Assembly (NCBI GenBank): GCA_910585605.1
Contig: CAJUFL010000047.1
Span: forward strand, 1 to 30,853
DNA length: 30,853 nt
Source: an uncultured Lachnospiraceae bacterium
GTDB lineage: Bacteria; Bacillota; Clostridia; Lachnospirales; Lachnospiraceae
Direction: 5' to 3'
Shown piece after piece: positions 1 to 6,387 of this stretch (the stretch's first letter is position 1; the number at the start of each line of letters is the position of its first letter). Made by a program: the position numbers and the translations under genes. The notes under the pieces were generated by a model, which saw nothing but the letters and a program-made list of their open reading frames with translations, ran no database searches and had not been told where the DNA came from.

Positions 1-24
1 TATATTTGTTGAAGTAAACCATAT

Positions 25-60
25 AAAAAGGGCGATTTTATGCATAAATCGCCCTTTTTT
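25..60 (+). terminator. Rho-independent terminator-like hairpin
   Basis: An A-tract and GGGCGATTT pair with AAATCGCCC and a T-tract, giving a strong stem around a TATGCAT-containing loop. It would end transcription of a gene left of the window. Nearly the same hairpin recurs at 1571-1605 after the ATPase gene. Confidence 0.75.
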
Positions 61-113
61 AATGTATAAAATCCCCCGACCGTTCGAATAAACAATGACT
101 CGTTTTTATGGTT

Positions 114-175
114 TGCAAAAAACTGCTCACTTTTTGTCGAAAATGTTGCTCAATAATATTCAAAAAAGTTGCTCA
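114..175 (+). repeat. Three direct repeats, exact 23-bp spacing, upstream of the ATPase promoter
   Basis: Three related 16-mers begin at 114, 137 and 160: TGCAAAAAACTGCTCA, TCGAAAATGTTGCTCA and TCAAAAAAGTTGCTCA. All end in TGCTCA and are spaced exactly 23 bp apart. The last ends 6 bp before the -35 box, so a regulator binding here would be close to RNA polymerase. The array resembles in layout the three repeats at 7212-7292. Operator function is an inference. Confidence 0.7.
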
Positions 176-181
176 CTTATA

Positions 182-210
182 TTGACGGCATAGTATTTCT
201 TTGGTATAAT
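182..210 (+). promoter_or_regulatory. Sigma-A-type promoter for the AAA/DUF4143 gene
   Basis: TTGACG at 182-187 and TATAAT at 205-210 are separated by 17 bp, close to the consensus for the housekeeping sigma factor. The start codon is 25 bp downstream of the -10 box, preceded by AAGGAG. Confidence 0.85.
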
Positions 211-235
211 AATTAAAAAGATAAGGAGATGCGGT

Positions 236-1525
236 ATGGGTGTATTAGAGGATAAAAACCAATACAAAAGAAGAGTTATCGATGATACCATTGAAACCTA
301 TTTGCAGGTTAGCGGAGCTATTTGTATAGAGGGACCGAAATGGTGCGGTAAGACCTGGACTTCGGCATTTCATTCCAACAGTGAGTTTTTGGTTGGAGAT
401 CCTTCTAACAATTTTTCAAACAGGCAACTTGCCGAATTGAATCCTTCTATGATTTTGCAAGGCAATACGCCAAGAATGATTGACGAATGGCAGGAAGTTC
501 CGTCAATATGGGATGCAACAAGAGCAGAAGTAGATAAAAGACACAAAAAAGGGCAGATTATATTAACGGGATCGTCCACGCCCAAAACAAAAGGTATTAT
601 GCATAGCGGAGCTGGTAGAATCGTAAGACTCAGAATGAACACAATGTCTTTATATGAATCCGGTGATTCTTCAGGTAATATATGCTTAAAAAAATTATGC
701 AACGGCAATCTCGGTATGCAGATGTTGGAAGAAGTGTCTCTTGTTAAAATAGCGGAATTTATTGTGCGCGGCGGCTTCCCGGAGAATATTACCGTTGACA
801 GTCAAAAAGCGCATTTAATGCCGAGAGCCTATATGGACAGTGTTATTGAAGAAAATCTGAATAATCTCGATGACGGAGTTGAATATAACAAGCATAAAGC
901 ACAGCTGCTTCTGCGTTCTCTCGCAAGGAACGAATCGACAACGGTTTCTGATGCATCATTATTAAAAGACATTATAGATCAAGACAATGAGTCGATGAGT
1001 AGAAATACGATTGCGAAATATCTTGAGGCATTAAACCGTTTATTCTTGTTTAATAATCAAGCTCCTTTCTCGCCAAATTTGCGTTCGTCGCTTAGGGTTA
1101 AGCAAGCAGAAAAAAGACATTTCTCCGATCCTGCAATGGCGTGTGCATTATTAAATATTACAGCAGATAAATTGCTTGGAGATTTAAATACTTTCGGTTT
1201 CTTATTCGAGGCTTTGGTGGAGCACGACCTTGCCATCTATGCGCAGTCATTTGGAGCGAAACTATTCCATTATCAGGACTATAAAAATAATGAAATAGAT
1301 GCGGTTATTGAGCTTGAGGATGGCGATTGGTGTGCATTTGAAATAAAACTTGGTGCAAATAAAATTGATGAGGGTGCGGCAAGCCTGATAAAGACATGTG
1401 CGGATATCGTAGATAATGGAGGTAAAGCGCCTAAAATTATGTGCGTAATATGCGGCTTATCAAATGCGGCATATCAAAGACCTGACGGCGTTTATGTTGT
1501 TCCTATCACTGCATTAAAAGATTAG
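236..1525 (+). CDS. AAA-family ATPase with C-terminal DUF4143 domain
   Basis: The protein (429 residues) has an N-terminal P-loop ATPase domain: Walker A GPKWCGKT at residues 33-40, Walker B RMIDEW with acidic residues 83-84, and a sensor-1-like ILTGSS after it. The C-terminal part, around residues 350-380, has EIDAVIEL and FEIKLG. These match the DUF4143 region of this family, which resembles a restriction-endonuclease-like fold. Such ATPases are common and often multicopy in Bacillota and Bacteroidota, and their cellular role is not settled. The start is fixed by AAGGAG and a consensus promoter. It is a single-gene unit bracketed by two matching hairpins and preceded by a 23-bp-spaced repeat array, which suggests autonomous and possibly autoregulated expression. 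The family call is secure and the function is unknown. Confidence 0.9.
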   Translation: MGVLEDKNQYKRRVIDDTIETYLQVSGAICIEGPKWCGKTWTSAFHSNSEFLVGDPSNNFSNRQLAELNPSMILQGNTPRMIDEWQEVPSIWDATRAEVDKRHKKGQIILTGSSTPKTKGIMHSGAGRIVRLRMNTMSLYESGDSSGNICLKKLCNGNLGMQMLEEVSLVKIAEFIVRGGFPENITVDSQKAHLMPRAYMDSVIEENLNNLDDGVEYNKHKAQLLLRSLARNESTTVSDASLLKDIIDQDNESMSRNTIAKYLEALNRLFLFNNQAPFSPNLRSSLRVKQAEKRHFSDPAMACALLNITADKLLGDLNTFGFLFEALVEHDLAIYAQSFGAKLFHYQDYKNNEIDAVIELEDGDWCAFEIKLGANKIDEGAASLIKTCADIVDNGGKAPKIMCVICGLSNAAYQRPDGVYVVPITALKD

Positions 1526-1570
1526 TTTAATAAGTTAAGTATGAAAAAAAAGTTTAAACATAATGATATT

Positions 1571-1605
1571 AACAGGGCGATTTAATGCATAAATCGCCCT
1601 GTTTT
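1571..1605 (+). terminator. Terminator-like hairpin after the ATPase gene
   Basis: AACAGGGCGATTTA pairs perfectly over 14 bp with TAAATCGCCCTGTT around an ATGCA loop, followed by a short T-run. It is almost the same sequence as the hairpin at 25-60, including the downstream TTTTAATGT. Confidence 0.75.
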
Positions 1606-1636
1606 AATGTGAATTCGAGAAGTTGCTGTTAAATGC

Positions 1637-1665
1637 TTGCAAAAATAACGAAAATGTTATATAAT
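1637..1665 (+). promoter_or_regulatory. Promoter of the leader RNA / RNase III-Thg1 operon
   Basis: TTGCAA at 1637-1642 and TATAAT at 1660-1665 have a 17-bp spacer. Predicted transcription starts near 1672, giving an untranslated leader of about 210 nt before the RNase III-like gene. Confidence 0.75.
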
Positions 1666-1671
1666 AAAATT

Positions 1672-1845
1672 GCTTTTAGAGAAAAGGTCAATTACTTTAA
1701 ATGCTAATTATAAAACAAGGGGACTTTCTAAGAACTATGCAAGTAGTTATTAGAAAATCAACTTGATTTATATTTAATATTTGGATTGATTAGACCTTGT
1801 ATTAATGCCAGAGGTGGCATTATATTTGCAAGGTCTTTTTCTATT
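1672..1845 (+). ncRNA. Structured leader RNA with candidate antiterminator/terminator
   Basis: Three elements lie between the promoter and the RNase III-like gene. A 13-bp hairpin (one mismatch) spans 1725-1737/1744-1756. A terminator stem AGACCTTG (1792-1799) pairs with CAAGGTCT (1829-1836) and runs into a T-tract. An inner 8-bp hairpin TAATGCCA/TGGCATTA lies inside that terminator. The segment AAGGTC at 1684-1689 is complementary to GACCTT at 1793-1798, so it could form an alternative antiterminator. This layout fits a cis-regulatory attenuator or a short independent RNA. I do not recognise a known riboswitch class, and the switching model is inferred from base complementarity alone. Confidence 0.55.
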
Positions 1846-1883
1846 CTTTAAAGCAAAAATATAAATGCCGAAGGAGAATAAGT

Positions 1884-2906
1884 ATGGCAATCAATCTTGA
1901 AAGTATCCAGAACACAATAGGATACGAATTTAACAACACTGACATATTGCAACAAGCATTTGTCAGAAGAAGCTACTCTGAAGAACACGGAGGGCAAAAC
2001 AATGAAGTTCTTGAATTTATCGGGGACAAGGCTTTGGATTTGGCTGTTATTAGAATTATGATGGACGAGTTCGGACAGATAACGGAAGATAAAGAATATA
2101 AGGAGTTTAAGCTAAGGAATCCTAAGTATTTTCAAACAAGATATTCGGAAGGAAAGTTCACAGATATCAAAAAAGACTTAGTTCAGAAAAAAGCACTTGC
2201 TAAAAGTATGGATAGGCTGGGCTTTCACAGTCAACTTATTATGGGGAGAGGTGATATAGCCCAAAATATTCAAGAGCAAGATTCGGTAAAAGAAGATCTA
2301 TTTGAAGCAATAATTGGAGCAATAGCGGTTGACAGTGATTGGGATATGGATGCAATAACCGAAGCTGTTGCAACAATGATAGATTTTGATTCCTATTTTG
2401 AGCAAGAGGAAGATACAAATGAAAATTATGTAGGTAAGGTTCAGGAATGGACTCAAAAAAATGAATATGATCTTCCACAGTACTTTTATCATGAATTTGA
2501 TGACAGATATGAATGTCAAATACTTATTGATGAGATAGATTTAAATGTTTTCGGAGAAGGGATAAGCAAAGCAAAGGCACGTATGGATGCAGCTAGGCAA
2601 GCTTATCGAGTATTGCTTGAAGACGGTTACATTATCAATGTTTATAAAGAAGCTGTTGGAGAAGCTGATGAGTATGAATCTTTAAGGCAAATAAATGAAT
2701 TGGTTCAAAAAGGCTTAATCTCAAAACCGAAATATGATTTTGAACTGGAGTATGATGAAGACGGAAATCCAATTTGGACTTGTACCTGTTCTGTAGAAGA
2801 AGTGGACGAATCTTTTGTTAATAACGCAAACAGTAAAAAAGAAGCACAAAGAGAATCTGCTTACGCAATGTTGTTGTACTTAATGGACGAATACGAGGAG
2901 AACTGA
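1884..2906 (+). CDS. RNase III-like protein with two dsRNA-binding domains
   Basis: The N-terminal RNase III domain carries the family signature EVLEFIGDKAL: acidic residues E41, E44 and D48 line up with the known catalytic helix. The second acidic pair lies in EDLFEA (D138, E141). The active site therefore looks intact for two-metal cleavage of double-stranded RNA. A dsRNA-binding domain follows at about 181-247. A second dsRBD-like segment lies at about 264-336, ending in NSKKEAQRESAYAMLLYL, the typical last helix. Housekeeping bacterial RNase III is usually 220-250 residues with one dsRBD, so this 340-residue form is unusual. AAGGAG sits 8 bp before the ATG. The stop is followed at once by the Thg1-like gene, so the two are co-transcribed. 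A role in processing or destroying a specific dsRNA is inferred. Confidence 0.85.
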   Translation: MAINLESIQNTIGYEFNNTDILQQAFVRRSYSEEHGGQNNEVLEFIGDKALDLAVIRIMMDEFGQITEDKEYKEFKLRNPKYFQTRYSEGKFTDIKKDLVQKKALAKSMDRLGFHSQLIMGRGDIAQNIQEQDSVKEDLFEAIIGAIAVDSDWDMDAITEAVATMIDFDSYFEQEEDTNENYVGKVQEWTQKNEYDLPQYFYHEFDDRYECQILIDEIDLNVFGEGISKAKARMDAARQAYRVLLEDGYIINVYKEAVGEADEYESLRQINELVQKGLISKPKYDFELEYDEDGNPIWTCTCSVEEVDESFVNNANSKKEAQRESAYAMLLYLMDEYEEN

Positions 2907-2907
2907 A

Positions 2908-3594
2908 ATGAGTGGTAAACAAAAGATAATATCGCAATATGATTACGAAAAAGCGGAAAAAAAGTTTGAATTATACATACGCGAAAGTGATTTGTTGTTG
3001 AGAAGCGACGAATACATTGTTATGCATTTGGATGGTGTAAAATTTACGGGCAAGAAATGTAAACAATTATCTGCTGATAATAAGAAATATGTTTTTGCTT
3101 GTTTAATGCAAACGGCTATAAATCTATGTAACAAATTTGCAAGTGCAAGAATTGCCTATGTTGCGGGCGACGAGATTTCAATATTACTTGACGGTTCATG
3201 TATTAAAGAAAACTATCATAATAGAGTTCAAAAAATTATTTCGTTATTTGTGAGTTCTGCAACATTGTTCTTTAATATTGAATTGAGGAAGTTTAATGGT
3301 AAAGATAAAGAACAGTTGTATGATTTTTTAAATGATGGACTGTTTGCGGCAAAAACTTACAATATTACTTCTGAAATGGTAAATGACTATTTCAAGTGGC
3401 GATTGTTGTCATGTAAGAAACTTATATTTGATAGGCGGGAAAAATTTGATGAGAAAGCCGATTGGGAAAAGTATGGCGCACTAATTACATTCCAAAATGG
3501 GAAATGGACTGCCAATAAGGTTGATTTTGAGATGAGTAAATTATGTAAGCAACCTCAAGATGAACATTATGTATTAAAGGAGGTGAAATTATGA
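2908..3594 (+). CDS. Thg1-like (tRNA-His guanylyltransferase superfamily) protein
   Basis: The first 130 residues follow the Thg1 catalytic pattern. HLDGVKF around residue 42 corresponds to the metal-binding DGR-F motif, AYVAGDEISILL around 88-89 to the SDE-S motif, and the following helix RVQKIISLFVSSATLFFN matches the family. Thg1 and Thg1-like proteins add nucleotides in the 3'-5' direction and can repair truncated tRNA 5' ends. The later part is divergent: DYFKWRLLSCKK stands where the family has an aromatic-W-R-Q region, and the Arg after DG is missing. Substrate choice may therefore differ from tRNA-His. The gene begins 1 bp after the RNase III stop with GAGGAG upstream and overlaps the next small gene by ATGA. 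The neighbour suggests 5'-end repair or extension of RNA cut by RNase III, an inference. Confidence 0.75.
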   Translation: MSGKQKIISQYDYEKAEKKFELYIRESDLLLRSDEYIVMHLDGVKFTGKKCKQLSADNKKYVFACLMQTAINLCNKFASARIAYVAGDEISILLDGSCIKENYHNRVQKIISLFVSSATLFFNIELRKFNGKDKEQLYDFLNDGLFAAKTYNITSEMVNDYFKWRLLSCKKLIFDRREKFDEKADWEKYGALITFQNGKWTANKVDFEMSKLCKQPQDEHYVLKEVKL

Positions 3595-3740
3595 GTAAAG
3601 GTCGCGGTGTTTCGGGATATACGCATACGCAACAGCAGTTGGATGCTTTTGCTAATCAGCACAATCCAAACAACCCAGCATATAGAGCAAATGCAAACAA
3701 TCACTCCAATCAATGCAACAAAAACAACTCAGCTTATTAA
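3591..3740 (+). CDS. Small Asn/Gln-rich protein (49 aa), unknown function
   Basis: The ATG overlaps the stop of the Thg1-like gene (ATGA) and is preceded by a very strong AAAGGAGGTG, so it is almost certainly translated. The product is 49 residues, hydrophilic and rich in Asn, Gln, His and Ala, with the repeated pattern NPNNPAYRAN and NKNNSAY. It has no membrane segment or signal peptide and looks largely disordered. I have an impression of similar small proteins ending in NNSAY in other Bacillota but cannot confirm it. Its tight coupling suggests it works with, or is controlled with, the RNase III and Thg1-like proteins. Confidence 0.7.
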   Translation: MSKGRGVSGYTHTQQQLDAFANQHNPNNPAYRANANNHSNQCNKNNSAY

Positions 3741-3837
3741 AGTAGCAGAGTGGTGGTTTAAGAAGCGATATAATGCCTGATTTGTTTAAAAAATAGGGAA
3801 AAGTGTTGCTTTAGAAAAGTTAATTTAAGGAACAAAT

Positions 3838-5157
3838 ATGAAAGAAAAGTTTAAACAACTAAAAGACTTTAAATGGCGGTTATTTGCGGCGCTTTGCGCA
3901 CTTGCGCTCATACCCGCAATATACCAAACGGTCAGAACTTTTATTATTTCATCCAATGTTGAAAGCGGCGTGTTCGATATCGTCGGACAAATGGAGTGGT
4001 TTGATTTAATCGACGAAACGTTGAGAGCGTTCCTTATAATTCCGCTTTATTCGGTATTAAACAAGTTATTGAAGTACGACGAAGAAAACTTTGCAAAACA
4101 TACCTTTAAGGTCGGTGTAATTGCTTTTGCATTATATACTTTGTTCTCAATCGGGGTTTTAATTTACGGTTCTGTATTAGTATCGGCAATGAATCCTGCG
4201 GAAGTTGACCTTGCCGTAACAAATCATTATCTGCAACTTGAAACGGTTGCTTTTATGGTTGGAATTTTACCGAGCTTTTTCAACGTGGTTTTCGTTGTAG
4301 TAGGCAAGGATAAAAACGTATACATATTTTTGGGCGTGCAAACGGTATTGTCGATTATTGCGGACTTCTTGTTGATTCCTGCAATGGGCGTTTACGGAAT
4401 AGCCGCTTCTAACATTATTGTAAACGCATTGCTTGCCGTTGTCGGCTTTTTGGTATTGTTTTTACAAAAGCTTATCAGACCTGTCTGGTATAAAAAGAGC
4501 GATGTGCAGACATTTAAGGAGTGGGGTAAGGTAGGCGTATTTTCGGGAGCACAACAATTTATCGACAACCTTATATACGCCGTAATGATTGGCAAAATGG
4601 TCAATATGGTTGCCGAGCAGGGAAATTATTGGATAGCCAACAATTTTATATGGGGTTGGATGTTGATTCCTATAACGGCATTGAGTGAAGTCATTCGTCA
4701 CGACTGCAAGGACGGTTATCTTGCCTTAAAGCAGTTCAATTACTATTTTATCGGAGCTTGTGTTGTTTTGTTATGGGCTATTACGATTCCGTTATGGACT
4801 CCGTTCTATCGTTATGCGGAATGGCTTGAAAATGCGCATGAAATATTTTTAATTACAATCAAGCTTGCGCCGTTCTATATCGCTTATTCGGGTTGTGCCA
4901 TTATCGATAACTATTTCGTCGGAACGGGTCACACGATATACAATGCAGTTAATTCATTGATTATAAATCTTGGCTACTACGGCATTTTCTTTATTCTCTA
5001 TCTGACGAGTGCAATTACTTTTACAATGGACGTTATTATTCTAATGTTCGGTTTCGGTATGGTGGTGCACTTAGTTATTTCAGTAATAGAAGAAAGACTT
5101 TTCTTCCGTAAACGGGAATTAAAAAGATTTCAAACGGAGCAAACGAATCAAGTATGA
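3838..5157 (+). CDS. MATE-family membrane transporter
   Basis: The protein is 439 residues with about twelve hydrophobic segments from residue 15 to 425, the size and topology of multidrug and toxic-compound extrusion transporters. These export cationic drugs or metabolites using Na+ or H+ gradients. The first helix pair and the internal repeat (similar hydrophobic patterns in each half, the second starting near 235 with VGVFSGAQQFIDNL) fit the family. The start is preceded by AAGGA. The last codons overlap the start of the Smr gene by ATGA, so the two are translationally coupled. Base composition is higher in GC than the Ssp operon downstream, and it reads like ordinary host sequence. The substrate cannot be predicted. 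Confidence 0.8.
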   Translation: MKEKFKQLKDFKWRLFAALCALALIPAIYQTVRTFIISSNVESGVFDIVGQMEWFDLIDETLRAFLIIPLYSVLNKLLKYDEENFAKHTFKVGVIAFALYTLFSIGVLIYGSVLVSAMNPAEVDLAVTNHYLQLETVAFMVGILPSFFNVVFVVVGKDKNVYIFLGVQTVLSIIADFLLIPAMGVYGIAASNIIVNALLAVVGFLVLFLQKLIRPVWYKKSDVQTFKEWGKVGVFSGAQQFIDNLIYAVMIGKMVNMVAEQGNYWIANNFIWGWMLIPITALSEVIRHDCKDGYLALKQFNYYFIGACVVLLWAITIPLWTPFYRYAEWLENAHEIFLITIKLAPFYIAYSGCAIIDNYFVGTGHTIYNAVNSLIINLGYYGIFFILYLTSAITFTMDVIILMFGFGMVVHLVISVIEERLFFRKRELKRFQTEQTNQV

Positions 5158-5492
5158 AAAGATTAAAAGAAATCAATTTGGAAGACGGTAAGCCTACGGT
5201 TGCCGACGCTCTTATTATATTAAAATCAAGTATAAACAATGCCAAAAACGGAAACGTCGGTTGTCTTTATATTATCCACGGCTACGGCAGTAGTGGAAAA
5301 GGCGGAGCTATCAGAGATAAAGCTCGGCAATGGTTGAATGCGCAGGCAAGAAACGGCGTCGTAAAATGCGTGATAAACGGCGAAGATTTTAATCTCTTCA
5401 ACTTCAAAGCACTAGAACTTAAAAATACATACAAAGAATTAGAGCAACTTTTAAAAGTCTGCAATCACGGTGTCACAATCGTCGAACTTTAA
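5154..5492 (+). CDS. Smr-domain-like protein
   Basis: This 112-residue protein has the Smr (small MutS-related) core: a conserved Leu/Asp-rich first strand and helix, then IIHGYGSSGKGGAIRDKARQWL near residues 40-62, matching the IHG-G-G loop of Smr nucleases, and a final VTIVEL strand. Smr domains occur alone or at the end of MutS2 and have nicking or RNA-cleaving activity in some members. The loop here is longer than the usual HGKGTG form. It overlaps the MATE gene by 4 bp and is followed by a strong terminator, so the two genes form one operon. Any functional link to transport is unknown. Confidence 0.7.
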   Translation: MKRLKEINLEDGKPTVADALIILKSSINNAKNGNVGCLYIIHGYGSSGKGGAIRDKARQWLNAQARNGVVKCVINGEDFNLFNFKALELKNTYKELEQLLKVCNHGVTIVEL

Positions 5493-5506
5493 ATATCAAA
5501 TTTTAT

Positions 5507-5550
5507 AAAGCGGGTACTTCGGATTTTAATTCTGAAGTACCCGCTTTTTC
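5507..5550 (+). terminator. Strong Rho-independent terminator of the MATE-Smr operon
   Basis: AAAGCGGGTACTTC pairs over 14 bp with GAAGTACCCGCTTT, followed by TTTC. It lies 14 bp after the Smr stop codon. Confidence 0.9.
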
Positions 5551-5586
5551 TATTTAAAAAATATTTAAAAAATATTTAATAAAATC

Positions 5587-5697
5587 TCCCTAAAAATGCT
5601 AAATATTTCCCTAAATCTAAAAAAATTCCCTTAAAACATATTAGTACTTCCCTAAATTTAAAATAATTTCCCTAAAATGCAAATATTTTACCCAAAT
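5587..5697 (+). repeat. AT-rich array of six TCCCTAAA-like motifs, ~21-bp period
   Basis: TCCCTAAA or a close variant begins at 5587, 5608, 5627, 5649, 5669 and 5690. The steps are 21, 19, 22, 20 and 21 bp, about two turns of the helix. The copies are ctCCCTAAAA, ttCCCTAAAT, ttCCCTTAAA, ttCCCTAAAT, ttCCCTAAAA and taCCCAAAT. Spacers are A/T only with few exceptions. No ORF is visible. The even phasing puts every CCC on the same face of DNA, as in protein-binding iterons. It is too short-period for CRISPR. Confidence 0.65.
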
Positions 5698-5726
5698 TAA
5701 AAAGTTTGGTTTTACCTGCAATTCTT

Positions 5727-5761
5727 CTGCGGCGCCGGTTTTATCTCGGCGCCGCAGTTTT
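5727..5761 (+). terminator. GC-rich hairpin terminator (plus-strand polarity)
   Basis: CTGCGGCGCCG pairs over 11 bp with CGGCGCCGCAG and is followed by TTTT. The T-run is on the plus strand, though the hairpin also lies just after the stop of the minus-strand gene at 5765. No protein gene lies directly upstream on the plus strand, only the repeat array. Confidence 0.75.
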
Positions 5762-5764
5762 ATA

Positions 5765-5989
5765 TTATAGAATATCGATTATTTCTTCGATATTATAAAC
5801 TTTCGGTCTCATTGCCGCCATACAGGTGGTGTTAGTTCCGAAAAAGATTTTGTCTTTCAAGTCCGCTATAATTACGGGGAATGTGTAATTGTCGGTTGAA
5901 AGATTCTGCACGTTCTTATAGCCTTTGTTTTCCAAAATCAAGAAAGCCGTTTGGTTGCAGCGAACTGTAAGCTGAGTTAAGTTGTTCAT
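5765..5989 (-). CDS. 74-aa protein of unknown function under a SAM-like riboswitch
   Basis: The ORF encodes a 74-residue soluble protein beginning MNNLTQLTVRCNQTAFLILE. It shows strand/helix alternation with two Cys residues (about 11 and 56) and a NIEEIIDIL tail. I do not recognise the family. It is the first and only gene downstream of a consensus minus-strand promoter, a SAM-I/IV-like aptamer and an intrinsic terminator, which supports it being real despite a weak Shine-Dalgarno region. Riboswitch control implies a role tied to methionine, cysteine or SAM metabolism, or to sensing low SAM; this is inferred from regulation, not sequence. A GC-rich hairpin lies directly after the stop. Confidence 0.6.
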   Translation of the reverse strand: MNNLTQLTVRCNQTAFLILENKGYKNVQNLSTDNYTFPVIIADLKDKIFFGTNTTCMAAMRPKVYNIEEIIDIL

Positions 5990-6028
5990 AAAAAATATCT
6001 CATAAAATTATTCTGTAAAGAGGTACTG

Positions 6029-6054
6029 AAAAAGCCCATCGCAACGACGGGCTT
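6029..6054 (-). terminator. Intrinsic terminator of the SAM-like riboswitch
   Basis: On the minus strand AAGCCCGTCG pairs with CGATGGGCTT around a TTG loop and ends in a T5 tract. It lies between the aptamer and the 74-aa gene. Its first arm is also complementary to the 3' end of the aptamer (AACGATGGGTT), the expected antiterminator partner. Confidence 0.8.
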
Positions 6055-6063
6055 AAAAAACAA

Positions 6064-6150
6064 AATAACCCATCGTTCTGCCGTTAGCACCTTGCAAATG
6101 TAGGTTGCTGTGTGGTCGTCGGGGCAGTCCCTTACACACTCTTTATGGTA
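6064..6150 (-). promoter_or_regulatory. SAM-I/IV-like riboswitch aptamer
   Basis: Read on the minus strand, the segment contains the ordered SAM-aptamer landmarks GAGTGTGTAAGGGACTG, CCCGACGACCACAC, AGCAACC, then AAGGTGCTAAC and GGCAGAACGATGGG. The AGGGACTG-CCC, GCAACC and GGTGCTAA core is diagnostic of the SAM-I clan. The GAACGATGGG tail and the absence of the usual long P1 5' strand fit SAM-I/IV variants better than the classic S-box. The tail AACGATGGGTT can pair with the 5' arm of the downstream terminator, so SAM binding would be expected to favour termination. The class assignment comes from recall of motif order, not a covariance search. Confidence 0.8.
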
Positions 6151-6155
6151 ATCAG

Positions 6156-6184
6156 ATTATAGAATATTTTTATTCTGCTATCAA
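6156..6184 (-). promoter_or_regulatory. Minus-strand promoter for the riboswitch transcript
   Basis: On the minus strand TTGATA (6184-6179) and TATAAT (6161-6156) are separated by 17 bp. The predicted start lies just upstream of the SAM-like aptamer. Confidence 0.8.
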
Positions 6185-6261
6185 TAAAATTTCTGATTAT
6201 CACTATGTTTTTTCTGCTAAATATGTTATACTTGATTTAACTAATCAGCAGGGGACTAATT

Positions 6262-6387
6262 ATGATTACAGTTAAATGTTTGGATTGCTCGTACTGCCAA
6301 TACACAAATGATTTTTTTAAGCGTTGGTGTACGTATTGGCAAAAGATAGTATACCTTACGGACGTGTGTACAAGAGAGAACGAGTGA
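6262..6387 (+). CDS. Small Cys-rich protein (41 aa)
   Basis: The ORF begins MITVKCLDCSYCQY and ends DVCTRENE, with Cys at 6, 9, 12, 23 and 36, a possible metal-binding cluster. AGGGGA precedes the ATG by about 5 bp. It lies divergent from the riboswitch promoter. The even spread of Cys and aromatic residues looks protein-like rather than random, but there is no homology I can cite. After it comes a short in-frame start (MKYYVVVDI) that soon stops, perhaps the remnant of a second small gene. Confidence 0.45.
   Translation: MITVKCLDCSYCQYTNDFFKRWCTYWQKIVYLTDVCTRENE

Noticed and set aside
1792..1840. T-box leader, from the GAGGTGGCA sequence in the terminator
   Set aside because: The sequence lacks the AGGGTGGNACCGCG antiterminator motif and a stem I specifier loop, and the downstream genes are not amino-acid related.
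2239..2519. Long antisense frames inside the RNase III-like gene and similar antisense frames elsewhere
   Set aside because: They lack ribosome sites, have low-complexity Leu/His/Phe-rich products and lie opposite well-supported genes.
5587..5697. Possible CRISPR array (also 114-175 and 7212-7292)
   Set aside because: Repeat units are only 8-16 bp with 21-33 bp periods, there are at most six units, and there are no cas genes. The spacers are too short or absent.
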